46,904 bases of DNA from JAOAJC01 sp964481185 (GTDB taxonomy: Archaea > Nanobdellota > Nanobdellia > Pacearchaeales > GW2011-AR1), in the NCBI GenBank assembly GCA_964481185.1, contig CAYZSY010000002.1:1-46904 (forward strand). The letters are read 5' to 3'. Positions 22,056-30,286 of this stretch are shown here, piece by piece (positions within the stretch are counted from its first letter, which is position 1; each line of letters starts with the position of its first letter). Under the pieces are notes generated by a model that saw only the letters and a list, made by a program, of their open reading frames with translations, did not search any database and had not been told where the DNA came from. A program made the translations under genes and the position numbers.

Positions 22056-23471
22056 CTATCCTTTCATTACAGCTATCGGAACTAATCTTGCAATAAGGTT
22101 TCCTATTCCTGCTTCGTGAGAGACTCTAACTACTTCGTCAATATCTTTGTAGACTTCGGGGGCTTCTTCAACCAAGGCTTTTTTGCTCGTTGTTTCAACC
22201 AATATATCTTTTGAATCCATTTCTTTTTGAATTTGTTCTGAAGTCAATTCCCTTTTCGCTTTGCTTCTGCTTTCTACTCTTCCGGAGCCGTGAGCAGTTG
22301 AGCCAAATGTGACTTCTTCTGCTTTTTTTGTTCCAACTAAAACATAGGAGGCGGTGCCCATACTTCCAGGAATAAGCACTGGCTGGCCTATTTTTCTATA
22401 TATGCTTGGAATCTCTTTTCTTCCTGAACCAAAACTTCTTGTTGCTCCTTTTCGATGCACGCAAAGTTCTGTTTTCTTGCCATCAATATTAAACTCTTCC
22501 ATTTTTGCAATATTGTGGCAGACATCATAAACTAAATTCACTTTTGCTTTAGGAAAATATTTTTTAAAAACTTTCCTTACGTTATTCATAATAATCTGCC
22601 TGTTGCAAAATGCAAAATTTACCGCGCAATTCATTGCTTTCAGGTATTTTTGCCCCAAATCGCTGTTTATTGGCGCATTAATTAATTCTCTGTCAGGAAG
22701 GTCTGCAAATCCATACTCTTCTTCCATTAGCTGAATATAATCACTTGCTACTTGATGGCCCAAACCCCTGGAACCACAATGAATCATTATTGTAATGTTT
22801 TCTTTATCCAAACCGAATGCTTTTGCAATCTTTTCGTCTAATATCTTATCAATCTTCTCTATCTCGAGGAAGTGATTACCTGCTCCAAGGGTGCCTAGCT
22901 GTGGAACTCCTCTTGATATTGCTCTCTGGGATACATTTTCTGGGAGAGCATTTTTCATTCTTCCATTTTCTTCAGTACATTCCAAATCTTCTTTTGTGGC
23001 CATTCCTTTCTCAAGAGCCCATTCTGCTCCTTTTTTTAGAACCTCTATAATTTCCTCTCTGGAATATTTCTCTCCTCCTCTTCCTACTCCAGAAGGCACT
23101 GCTCTAAATATATCATGCAATATTTCTTTTCTTTTTTTCATGAATTCTTTTACAGGAATGTTTGTTGATAAAAGGCGGATCCCGCAGTTAATATCAAAAC
23201 CAACACCGCCGGGAGAGATTATTCCTTTTTTTAAGTCAAAAGCTGCAACATTGCCTATGCAAAATCCATAACCCATGTGACCATCTGGAAGCACAATTAC
23301 ATTATTAACAAGGCCTGGGAGAGTTGCTACATTCATTGCCTGCTTGAAAGTTTCATCTTCCTGCATTTTTTTTAACAATTTTTCTGAAGCAAAGACCAAA
23401 ACAGGGACATTCATCTTCCCAGTTTTTGGAATTTCCCATTCAATGTCTGATATTTTCTTTAGTTCTGTCAT
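22056..23471 (-). CDS. rtcB: RNA-splicing ligase RtcB
   Basis: 471 residues, full length. Motifs in order: VLPDGHMGYGFCIGNV, PGGVGFDINCGIRLL, GAGNHFLEIE, MIHCGSRGLGHQV, VCHNIA, CVHRKGATRSFG (region of the guanylylated histidine and phosphate contacts) and LIPGSMGTASYVLVG. RtcB joins 2',3'-cyclic phosphate and 5'-OH ends using GTP and manganese, completing tRNA splicing. The window contains two intron-bearing tRNAs as substrates and its partner archease nearby. No intein at the usual site. Confidence 0.97.
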   Translation of the reverse strand: MTELKKISDIEWEIPKTGKMNVPVLVFASEKLLKKMQEDETFKQAMNVATLPGLVNNVIVLPDGHMGYGFCIGNVAAFDLKKGIISPGGVGFDINCGIRLLSTNIPVKEFMKKRKEILHDIFRAVPSGVGRGGEKYSREEIIEVLKKGAEWALEKGMATKEDLECTEENGRMKNALPENVSQRAISRGVPQLGTLGAGNHFLEIEKIDKILDEKIAKAFGLDKENITIMIHCGSRGLGHQVASDYIQLMEEEYGFADLPDRELINAPINSDLGQKYLKAMNCAVNFAFCNRQIIMNNVRKVFKKYFPKAKVNLVYDVCHNIAKMEEFNIDGKKTELCVHRKGATRSFGSGRKEIPSIYRKIGQPVLIPGSMGTASYVLVGTKKAEEVTFGSTAHGSGRVESRSKAKRELTSEQIQKEMDSKDILVETTSKKALVEEAPEVYKDIDEVVRVSHEAGIGNLIARLVPIAVMKG

Positions 23472-23576
23472 GTTGTATATTGAAGAACTTGGAGGTTTAT
23501 TAATTTAATTGGGTGTCTGCTCATTTATATATATGTTATGTCAATATTTAATAATATTGAAACTCTTGTGTAGAAC

Positions 23577-23690
23577 ATGACAGAAAAAGAAGTGAAGACA
23601 ATTGAAGATAAAGAAGAAATAGCAAGAATCGTTGAAGAAAAGATTATGGGAAAGAGGTTAGTTTTCCCTCCGTCCATAAAGTGTCACTAA
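23577..23690 (+). CDS. small ORF, 37 residues, possible gene remnant
   Basis: The frame begins MTEKEVKTIEDKEEIARIVE and ends IKCH. A TATA-like TTTATATATATG lies about 50 nt upstream. The helical acidic start followed by an abrupt end suggests a truncated gene rather than a complete protein. It overlaps the minus-strand small ORF at 23644-23769, so at most one of the two is likely to matter. Low confidence. Confidence 0.3.
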   Translation: MTEKEVKTIEDKEEIARIVEEKIMGKRLVFPPSIKCH

Positions 23691-23769
23691 TTTGTTCTTT
23701 AAATTGGAACACACTACCTAAAGAATTATTCAGTGCATTTTGATATTGTTGGAATATTGAACCTATCAT
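23644..23769 (-). CDS. small ORF, 41 residues, after the NucS-like gene
   Basis: Starting 4 nt after the stop of the NucS-like gene, this frame begins MIGSIFQQYQNALNNSLGSV and ends KLTSFP. The close spacing suggests cotranslation. It overlaps the plus-strand small ORF at 23577-23690. No family recognised; possibly a real short protein, possibly chance. Confidence 0.3.
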   Translation of the reverse strand: MIGSIFQQYQNALNNSLGSVFQFKEQISDTLWTEGKLTSFP

Positions 23770-23773
23770 TTTA

Positions 23774-24688
23774 TCACTTGTTATAATTGTAAGATTGTTT
23801 AATCAACTCAAATAATTTTATCAATTCTTCTTTATTTTTAACTAAAACTTCATAATCGCCATTACCCCAATGCCCAATGGCTTTTGGTTTTGTTAAATCT
23901 CTTGCAATTCCAAAAGAGTCATTTAACTTTCCGCTTGGAACATTCAAAAATGCTTTAATTGTGTTTTTCTGAATTACAACATCCACAAAATTAGTGGTAA
24001 GTTTGTAAGCTATATATTTAGCTTTTGCTTCTTCTGTGATTGATGCGTCTAAACTTGTTATCATCTCTTTCAGTTGTATAAATAATTCTTTAATCTCTTT
24101 TGAGGCAACCTGCAAATGAGAATTAATAGTGTAATCTTTCTGAAGTTTTGGTAATGTTTCTTTTTCTTTTTTGCCCCTATCAAAAATTTCTCTCGTGCTT
24201 ATTTTGATTGTTTTTTGGGATTCTGATTCAACCATCAAAATATTATCCTCGTAAATTTTATATCTCAAAAGCTCAATTTTTATTGGTAATATTTCAACCG
24301 TATCCAAATCAAATTTATTGTAGCTTTCAGCAACGCATATGACTCTTGGAGAAGTCCAATCAATATCAGCTTCTATTTTCTTATTTCTGCACAAAATTTC
24401 AAAATCTGCTTTATGGTCTAAAAGCCACCTCAAATAAGATAAGCCTTGATTTATTACATTATCATTTTGGTTTCTTTTGTATTCAATAATGACGGGAGAG
24501 CCATTTTTATCAATTCCCAAAGTGTCAATTCTTCCGCCAAAAGAGGTGCTGTACTCTGTCGCTAAAAAATCAACATTCAAAATAGTTAAAAGATTCTGCT
24601 CAAAAAGTGTCTGAATATTCTTCTCTTTCTCTAAATCGATGGTTGATAATTTCTCAACATTTGCATTTTTTATCTTGAATAGAGCCAT
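23774..24688 (-). CDS. NucS-like nuclease-fold protein with C-terminal DUF5655-like domain
   Basis: 304 residues. The N-terminal domain has the PD-(D/E)xK pattern of the DUF91/NucS group: GGRIDTLGIDKNGSPVIIEYKRN near residue 51, with Asp, Glu and Lys in place. The C-terminal part (LVVxxLKxxI-like helices, then FLNVPSGKLNDSFGIARDLT and GHWGNGDYEVLVKN) resembles DUF5655. NucS-type nucleases act on mismatched or branched DNA; this fused form is of unknown role and is often seen in accessory regions. Its own promoter lies upstream of 24688. Confidence 0.75.
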   Translation of the reverse strand: MALFKIKNANVEKLSTIDLEKEKNIQTLFEQNLLTILNVDFLATEYSTSFGGRIDTLGIDKNGSPVIIEYKRNQNDNVINQGLSYLRWLLDHKADFEILCRNKKIEADIDWTSPRVICVAESYNKFDLDTVEILPIKIELLRYKIYEDNILMVESESQKTIKISTREIFDRGKKEKETLPKLQKDYTINSHLQVASKEIKELFIQLKEMITSLDASITEEAKAKYIAYKLTTNFVDVVIQKNTIKAFLNVPSGKLNDSFGIARDLTKPKAIGHWGNGDYEVLVKNKEELIKLFELIKQSYNYNK

Positions 24689-24730
24689 ATTATAAGTAAG
24701 ATACTAACCTATTTATAAATATATTTTTAC

Positions 24731-25150
24731 TCAAACATCAAGGACAAACTGAATTGTTGTTTTGTCCTTTTCTTCTTCTATGAACATGTCGTTGTATGTT
24801 ATTGCTTTTACGTCGTTTGTGAAAATGTAATTTCCTGCGCTGTCTCCTATTAGATTTGCCTTAAGAATAAAGCCTTCTTTTGATTCTTCTATCTTAACAA
24901 TCGGCGCCTTGCTTATAATGTAGTCTTCTGCATCTGCAAGGTAGATAATGCTTTCAAGAAATTTGTATAACAAAGCACCCTTATCTCTGCCTTCTGCGCT
25001 TATATCCTTCTTAATCTTTGGAGCAACTTTTATCTGCTCGGCCATTACTTCTTTTAAAGCCATAGCTGAAGTCGAGAAAGCTTTCTCGATAGTTCTTTCT
25101 TCTACTAATATCTTAACATCTGCCGTATGTTCTAGGAACTTGAAACCCAT
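24731..25150 (-). CDS. archease (RtcB cofactor)
   Basis: 139 residues, matching the archease family: FKFLEHTADVKILVEERT at the start, AFSTSAMALKEVMAEQI, LLYKFLESIIYLADAEDYII and the C-terminal KAITYNDMFIEEEKDKTTIQ. Acidic metal-binding residues (first His-Thr-Ala-Asp, last Asp of the C-terminus) are present. Archease speeds RtcB guanylylation and turnover. rtcB lies 1.3 kb away on the same strand, so the two may share regulation though not an immediate operon. Confidence 0.93.
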   Translation of the reverse strand: MGFKFLEHTADVKILVEERTIEKAFSTSAMALKEVMAEQIKVAPKIKKDISAEGRDKGALLYKFLESIIYLADAEDYIISKAPIVKIEESKEGFILKANLIGDSAGNYIFTNDVKAITYNDMFIEEEKDKTTIQFVLDV

Positions 25151-25200
25151 ATAATAGCAAATCCTGATAAGTTTATAAATTATTGTCGTTATATGATTAT

Positions 25201-26133
25201 ATGGACAAATTTTCTAATGTGATAATCCTGCTTTTTCTTTGTGCGCTCTTGATTTTTGGGCTTTACTCAATGTACCTTAATCTTCCAATTGGGACCAAGA
25301 TATACAAGCCTTTTTCAGGCAATGTTTCTTATCTTCCTGAAATTGTAATTAATGGTTCTGGGGAAGTTGTGCAATTTTATCCGAATATGCGTTATTCTGA
25401 CAGGATAATTAGCTATAAAATCGAGTCTGCATGCAGCGAGAAGAAATCTAATGATATAGTTATGGCTTTTGCTGCAATATCAGAAAAAACAATTCTTGAC
25501 TTTTATCAGTCAGATGATAATCCTGAAATAAAGATTCTTTGTTCTGATGTTGCCCCGCTTGCTGAAGAAAAAGGGCATTTTGTAGCAGGAGAAGGCGGAC
25601 CAAGCGAGATAATAAACACAACTAAATTCTCGGTTATTTTAAGCGGCAAAATAGCTCTTTACAGAGAGAACAAATGCGATAAGCCAAATGTGGCTATTCA
25701 TGAGATATTGCATGCGCTTGGCTTTGATCATATTAATAGCTTGAAGAGCATACTCTATCCGATTACAAGCTGTGATCAGCAGATTGATTTGTGGGTGGTA
25801 GATCATATAAATAAGCTGTATTCTATTGATTCTCTTCCGGACTTGGCAATAGATGCTCTTGATGCGAGCAGCGAAGGAAGATATCTTAATTTTAACATCA
25901 ATATCTTAAATATTGGGCTAGCCAAATCCAGCTGGGCTGAATTAAACTTGTATTCTGATAACGAGAAGATAACAAACTTTAGCTTGGGAGATGTGGAAAT
26001 AGGCGAGAAGAGAATATTAATGGTGGAGAATCTAAGGCTTCCAAGCAGGGAAGATAATATTATGTTTGTTGTAGAATCAAGCTCAAGAGAATTAACCCTT
26101 GACAACAACAGGATTGAAGTCTCTGCTGTCTGA
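25201..26133 (+). CDS. membrane-anchored matrixin-like metalloprotease with CARDB-like domain
   Basis: About 310 residues from ATG 25201. A TTG at 25183 is in frame, but a TATA box (GTTTATAAAT, 25171-25180) favours the ATG. One N-terminal membrane helix is followed by a zincin domain with HEILHALGFDH near residue 178, the full HExxHxxGxxH motif, and a Met-turn-like segment. The C-terminal 100 residues (LPDLAIDALDASSEGRYLNF; NNRIEVSAV) resemble a CARDB adhesion domain. It probably cleaves extracellular proteins at the cell surface. Confidence 0.8.
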   Translation: MDKFSNVIILLFLCALLIFGLYSMYLNLPIGTKIYKPFSGNVSYLPEIVINGSGEVVQFYPNMRYSDRIISYKIESACSEKKSNDIVMAFAAISEKTILDFYQSDDNPEIKILCSDVAPLAEEKGHFVAGEGGPSEIINTTKFSVILSGKIALYRENKCDKPNVAIHEILHALGFDHINSLKSILYPITSCDQQIDLWVVDHINKLYSIDSLPDLAIDALDASSEGRYLNFNINILNIGLAKSSWAELNLYSDNEKITNFSLGDVEIGEKRILMVENLRLPSREDNIMFVVESSSRELTLDNNRIEVSAV

Positions 26134-26204
26134 GAAGAGGTTAACACGGAAGTTTTAAATATAAATTTCTATAGGTTTATATATCTAAATTGGATAAAAA
26201 AGAG

Positions 26205-26708
26205 ATGGTAGAGAAAGACCAGATAATAAAAGAGAAACTCGATCATACTGGATTGTTTAATTTTGCAGAGCTTTATGGATTTATGCATAATTGGCTTAAT
26301 GAAAATCTTTATGGTGTAAATGAGGACAAATACAGCGAAAAAGTTACAGGAAATGTCAGAGATATTTCTTTTGAGTGGAAGGCGACAAGAGAAATTTCAG
26401 ATTATTTTAAGATAGAATATGGAATAAAAGTAGAAGTTCTAGGGTTGAGCGATGTTGAAGTTGAAATTGATGGAAAAAGAAAGAAAATGAATAAGGGCAA
26501 GATTTCTATGGAAATAAAGGGCGTTTTGATAAAAGACCCCAAAAACAATTGGGATGAGACAAGGCCATTTTTCAAATTTTTAAGAGAGCTTTATGATAAG
26601 TATATAATGCCTAGCAGGATAAAGTCTGTGGAAGATAAAATCGAGAGCGATGTAAGGGCATTTAAAGATGAAATTAAGGCTTATCTTGAATTAACTGGAA
26701 AAAGATAA
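26205..26708 (+). CDS. hypothetical protein, about 167 residues
   Basis: Not recognised. Start chosen at ATG 26205 because the TATA box (TTTATATAT, near 26177) lies about 25 nt upstream; an in-frame TTG at 26190 is too close to it. The product is soluble, with alternating charged strands in the middle (YFKIEYGIKVEVLGLSDVEV) and a long C-terminal helix. It resembles conserved hypothetical proteins of DPANN archaea only by impression. It precedes the surface protein gene by 53 nt. Confidence 0.6.
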   Translation: MVEKDQIIKEKLDHTGLFNFAELYGFMHNWLNENLYGVNEDKYSEKVTGNVRDISFEWKATREISDYFKIEYGIKVEVLGLSDVEVEIDGKRKKMNKGKISMEIKGVLIKDPKNNWDETRPFFKFLRELYDKYIMPSRIKSVEDKIESDVRAFKDEIKAYLELTGKR

Positions 26709-26761
26709 ACTTATCCAGAGATAATATAAAAGTTTATATAGATGTTTCAGTTTTTTTCTGC

Positions 26762-28144
26762 ATGAAAAGCAAACTTATTATTATGTTCTTAGTTATGTTT
26801 TTTGCAGTATTTCTATTTGCCGGAGATGTTTCTGCTCTTAACCTTGAAATTGAAAAGATAGCAAAAGTTCCTGTTGTAATATCAGAACTTAATGATCCTG
26901 CAGTCTTTAATTTTGTGATTGATAACAATGGTGCGGGAGATAATGTTGAGATATATTCGCTTGTGGGTGTCTCTTTTGAGCCAAAAGGGACATTTTATCT
27001 TCCTTCTGGGAGAACGACATTAAATGTTCTTGCATATCCAGGAGAGAGTGCGAGAGCCAAGGGCGGAACTTTCTCGTTTGAATATCAAATTAAGGGATCT
27101 GGTGATAATAATATCTTCAAAGATACATTATCTATAAAGATTGTAAGCTTGAGGGGCTTGTTAAGCGTTGAACCATTGGATATTGTTCATGGAAGCGAGA
27201 ATGTAGTTATAAGAGTAAGAAATCTTAATAATATTGAAGTCAGGGATGCCAAATTAAATCTTAAATCTGTGTTCTTTGAAGGAGAAAAAACTTTCTCACT
27301 TAGACCTCTTGAAAGCACAGAGATAGTTCTTCCAGTTAAAACAGATATACAAGACGTTGCTGCAGGGGCTTACGTTGTTAGCTTGGATTTGGCAATTGGG
27401 GATGCCAGCGCAAGATTTGAAGATAGTGTTAATTATTTGGAGAAAAAAAATGTTGCAATTACCCAAACAAGAAAGGGATTTTTGATAATAACAACAAAAA
27501 TTACAAAAACGAACAATGGGAATCTTGCTGTGAAAGAGGAGACAGGAGTTAGCAAGAATGTGTTAACAAGGCTGTTTACAACTTTCTCAACCGAGCCTTT
27601 GACAACAGAGAGAAGCGGGTTGTTTGTTAGTTATAAATGGGAGGAAGAACTAAATCCTGGGGAATCTTGGATCTTGAATGTAAGAACAAATTATACTCTG
27701 CCATTTATTCTTGTGCTTCTTGTAGTTTTAAGCGCGTATTTTGTTTATTTATATTCAAGAACTTCTCTAGTTTTGAAAAAAAGATGCTCGTTTGTAAGAA
27801 CTAAAGGCGGGGAATTTGCCCTCAAAGTTATAATTAATGTGAAGACAAAGAATAGGGTAGAAAATGTTGAGTTGTTTGACAGGATACCTTTGGCTGCAAA
27901 ACTCTACCAGGGCAGTGGAATGCCACACAAGTTTGACGAGAGAACTGGAAAGTTAAGCTGGGTCGTTAACGGATTAAATTCCGGGGAAGAGAGAATATTC
28001 TCTTATATAATTTATTCAAAGTTAAGGATAGTCGGAAGGTTGGAGCTTCCAGTTGCAACTGCTCATTTTGTCAAGGATGGCAAGTCAGCTTATGTTCATT
28101 CAAACAAGGCGTATTTTGCTTCTGAGATTGCGCCGAGATATTAG
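26762..28144 (+). CDS. secreted/membrane surface protein with Ig-like domains
   Basis: 460 residues. A signal peptide (MKSKLIIMFLVMFFAVFLFA, cleavage near VSA) is followed by beta-sandwich domains of CARDB/DUF11-like type over residues 25-310. A membrane helix follows (LPFILVLLVVLSAYFVYLYS), then another beta domain (ALKVIINVKTKNRVENVELF; LPVATAHFVKDGKSAYVHS). The topology is likely extracellular-TM-cytoplasmic or two domains flanking an internal helix. A structural or adhesive surface role is inferred. A TATA box at 26733-26740 gives a leaderless mRNA. Confidence 0.7.
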   Translation: MKSKLIIMFLVMFFAVFLFAGDVSALNLEIEKIAKVPVVISELNDPAVFNFVIDNNGAGDNVEIYSLVGVSFEPKGTFYLPSGRTTLNVLAYPGESARAKGGTFSFEYQIKGSGDNNIFKDTLSIKIVSLRGLLSVEPLDIVHGSENVVIRVRNLNNIEVRDAKLNLKSVFFEGEKTFSLRPLESTEIVLPVKTDIQDVAAGAYVVSLDLAIGDASARFEDSVNYLEKKNVAITQTRKGFLIITTKITKTNNGNLAVKEETGVSKNVLTRLFTTFSTEPLTTERSGLFVSYKWEEELNPGESWILNVRTNYTLPFILVLLVVLSAYFVYLYSRTSLVLKKRCSFVRTKGGEFALKVIINVKTKNRVENVELFDRIPLAAKLYQGSGMPHKFDERTGKLSWVVNGLNSGEERIFSYIIYSKLRIVGRLELPVATAHFVKDGKSAYVHSNKAYFASEIAPRY

Positions 28145-28159
28145 ATATTAATAACAAAA

Positions 28160-28377
28160 TTGATTAATCCTCTTCATGTTGAGGATGATGAAAAATTCAC
28201 AAAACTCACCAATGGGCGTCTTTTGAGAGAATTTGTCAATTTAAGACCCCCGATTTCGCCTTGTCAAATGAGGAGATGCTAAGCAAGTGGTCATCTTCTC
28301 CTTGGGAGAGAGCAGGAGTTAATCTAATATTGGGAGATAATGGATGGTTGGATTTGATTGGGGCGAGTAATAAATAG
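28160..28377 (+). pseudogene. frameshifted gene remnant of unknown family
   Basis: Two protein-like stretches lie in different frames. 28160-28269 encodes ...KFTKLTNGRLLREFVNLRPP, and from 28264 another frame reads SNEEMLSKWSSSPWERAGVN... to a stop at 28375-28377. Neither is complete, and no start codon leads the second part. The composition looks coding rather than random. I infer a decayed gene with a frameshift near 28262. The family is not recognised. Apart from it, 28145-28399 holds nothing else I can support. Confidence 0.4.
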
Positions 28378-28399
28378 TATATAAATAGCATTGAAGTTT

Positions 28400-28786
28400 T
28401 TATTTTAATTTCTCTCTAAAACTATCTAGGATTTTTTGTTGCCTTTCTATATAATCTTTTGAATCTTTTAAACACTTTTCAATAGGAAATCTTTCATCCC
28501 AATTTTTATTTGCTTTCTTCTGGATAATTTCATCCAAATTAATTCCTTGAGCATTTGCAATTTTCACAAGAAAAATTATCGCATCAGCAAGTTCTTTTCC
28601 AAATTCTTCATCATTAACTTCTCTTGATAGATCTCTAGTTTTGTATCCATCTCTAAATAAAATATGCCTCCCAATTTCTCCCATCTCTTCAATTAAATGT
28701 GTAAATGTTTGGGATAAAAAAGAAACATCCCATCCTCTGTCCTTATCTGCTTTTTTTATTTTTTCTTGAAGTTCTTTTATATCCAT
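28400..28786 (-). CDS. MazG-like nucleotide pyrophosphohydrolase
   Basis: 128 residues. The all-alpha NTP-PPase pattern is visible: FTHLIEEMGEIGRHILF supplies the EExxE metal site and FGKELADAIIFLVKIANAQG supplies the ExxD second site. Such enzymes hydrolyse nucleoside triphosphates to monophosphates and pyrophosphate, often house-cleaning. It is the last gene of the operon with the CoA-transferase subunits, 2 nt after subunit B. Confidence 0.85.
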   Translation of the reverse strand: MDIKELQEKIKKADKDRGWDVSFLSQTFTHLIEEMGEIGRHILFRDGYKTRDLSREVNDEEFGKELADAIIFLVKIANAQGINLDEIIQKKANKNWDERFPIEKCLKDSKDYIERQQKILDSFREKLK

Positions 28787-28788
28787 TT

Positions 28789-29505
28789 TTATCTGTGTGC
28801 TATGCCATAGACATCTAATTTTCTTAAAATTTCTATTTCTTCGTTTGTAAAATCTTCTAATCTCTTTATGTTTCTTTCCATATTTATCTCAAATCCTGCA
28901 CCATTTTTAACCTTTTCGGGTTCTGTCTCACTCACTAAACTAAGAGTATGCACTCCGTTCTCTTCAATTTTAAAAACACCATAATTGGTAATGAGATTAA
29001 TTTCTTTATCCGGTCTAGTTTGTAATCCTGGTGAGGTAATATAACTTACTTTATCTACTAATCGCCTCGGTTCATGAAACATAAAGATATATTCCTTTCT
29101 GCTTAAGGAAGCAAAATCACAGGCTCCCCCACTTCCAGGCAATCTTTTTATTGTACCGTAATCATTTATCAGCGTGGAGTTTACATTTCCTCTTCTATCA
29201 ACCTGCGCCCCGCTCAATCCAACTACGTCAACTTTTCCTCTTTCCAACATAGCAAATGCATCTGGTAAATCTAAAGGGAATTGCGCACTTGAATAATTGA
29301 TAATATCTGAAACAGAATGGGGCAGTCTTTCTGGACTTGAATAAATTGCTCCGGACTCAAAGCATATTTTAAGATCTGGATTGTACAATCTTTTTGCAAG
29401 AATAGATGACAAAACAGGAAATCCATGCCCAGCGAAAAAATATTGTTCTCCAGCTAGCTGTCTTGCTCCTATTATACTAATTTTTTCTCCTTCTTTCAAT
29501 TGCAT
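28789..29505 (-). CDS. CoA-transferase family I, subunit B (GctB-like)
   Basis: 238 residues. The motif LKICFESGAIYSSPERLPHS near residue 47 contains the catalytic glutamate of beta subunits (ESG). LSGAQVDRRGNVNSTLIND and PGSGGACDFASLSRKEYIFM are also typical of glutaconate/3-oxoacid-type CoA-transferases. Together with subunit A it would move CoA between carboxylic acids. The start overlaps subunit A by 29 nt. The substrate cannot be told from sequence. Confidence 0.82.
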   Translation of the reverse strand: MQLKEGEKISIIGARQLAGEQYFFAGHGFPVLSSILAKRLYNPDLKICFESGAIYSSPERLPHSVSDIINYSSAQFPLDLPDAFAMLERGKVDVVGLSGAQVDRRGNVNSTLINDYGTIKRLPGSGGACDFASLSRKEYIFMFHEPRRLVDKVSYITSPGLQTRPDKEINLITNYGVFKIEENGVHTLSLVSETEPEKVKNGAGFEINMERNIKRLEDFTNEEIEILRKLDVYGIAHR

Positions 29506-30286
29506 TTCTTATTACCTCCTTGCAATATCTTAAATCTCTTTCCCTCGAGCCTTGCCCATATAATTCCATTGCAATAGGATCTACATCATTTTGTGGATAT
29601 AAAGATGTAGGCGCAGAACCTCCAGGCGAATGAATTACGCCAGCAACATATAATCCCGAAATGGTTGGATTCTCTACTTTATCCACAATTTTTTCGACAC
29701 TAACATAAGTTTTTCTGGAAGATCTTGCGAGAAATTCGTCAACTTTCGTTGCTGGAGGGCTAGCGATCCATATATTTCCTTCTTTGTCTGCTTCTTGAGC
29801 ATGAATTAAAGCTATATCTGGATTATATGCTCTAATTGCCGAAATTTTTTCACTAGTAAATTCCGATTGTATTATTTTAACTAAGGGATTGTTTTTTGCC
29901 ATTTCTGAATGGAGCATTGTTTTAGAAGGTAAATATTCAATTCCTAATGCTCCTGCCTGTAATGAAAGAATAGTTGCATATGTGCTCATCTCAACTGGCT
30001 CTGCTCTTCCTTTTTCTACTCCATCTCTGAAAAAATAACATTGCCCAAAATTTTCTAACCCTGTATAAGAACTAATAATTCTTTTAGCTTGCTCAGAACC
30101 AATCAAAATATCTGCTTCTAAAGCCAGAGAAATTCCAAACAATTCTAAATTTTTTACTTGTTCCTCTTCCGATAATCTTAATATTAAAGACAATGGCTTT
30201 CTATGCAAATCAAAGCCACCGATTCCGACTTTTGAACTTTCTTTTACTTGCTCTGCAAATTTATCGAGAGAGATTATTTTGTTCAT
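29477..30286 (-). CDS. CoA-transferase family I, subunit A (GctA-like)
   Basis: 269 residues. VGIGGFDLHRKPLSLILRL near residue 20 matches the alpha-subunit 'GGF..hR.P..li..L' signature. HAQEADKEGNIWI (residues 163-175) and the C-terminal LYPQNDVDPIAMELY also fit. It overlaps the double-GNAT gene by 4 nt upstream and subunit B downstream, so the four genes 31314-28400 form one transcription unit. Relation to other GctA proteins is by pattern. Confidence 0.8.
   Translation of the reverse strand: MNKIISLDKFAEQVKESSKVGIGGFDLHRKPLSLILRLSEEEQVKNLELFGISLALEADILIGSEQAKRIISSYTGLENFGQCYFFRDGVEKGRAEPVEMSTYATILSLQAGALGIEYLPSKTMLHSEMAKNNPLVKIIQSEFTSEKISAIRAYNPDIALIHAQEADKEGNIWIASPPATKVDEFLARSSRKTYVSVEKIVDKVENPTISGLYVAGVIHSPGGSAPTSLYPQNDVDPIAMELYGQGSRERDLRYCKEVIRNAIERRRKN

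Noticed and set aside
28181..28188. A C-box-like ATGATGA that could begin a C/D guide RNA
   Set aside because: No CTGA D box lies within a sensible distance and the surroundings read as a decayed protein gene.
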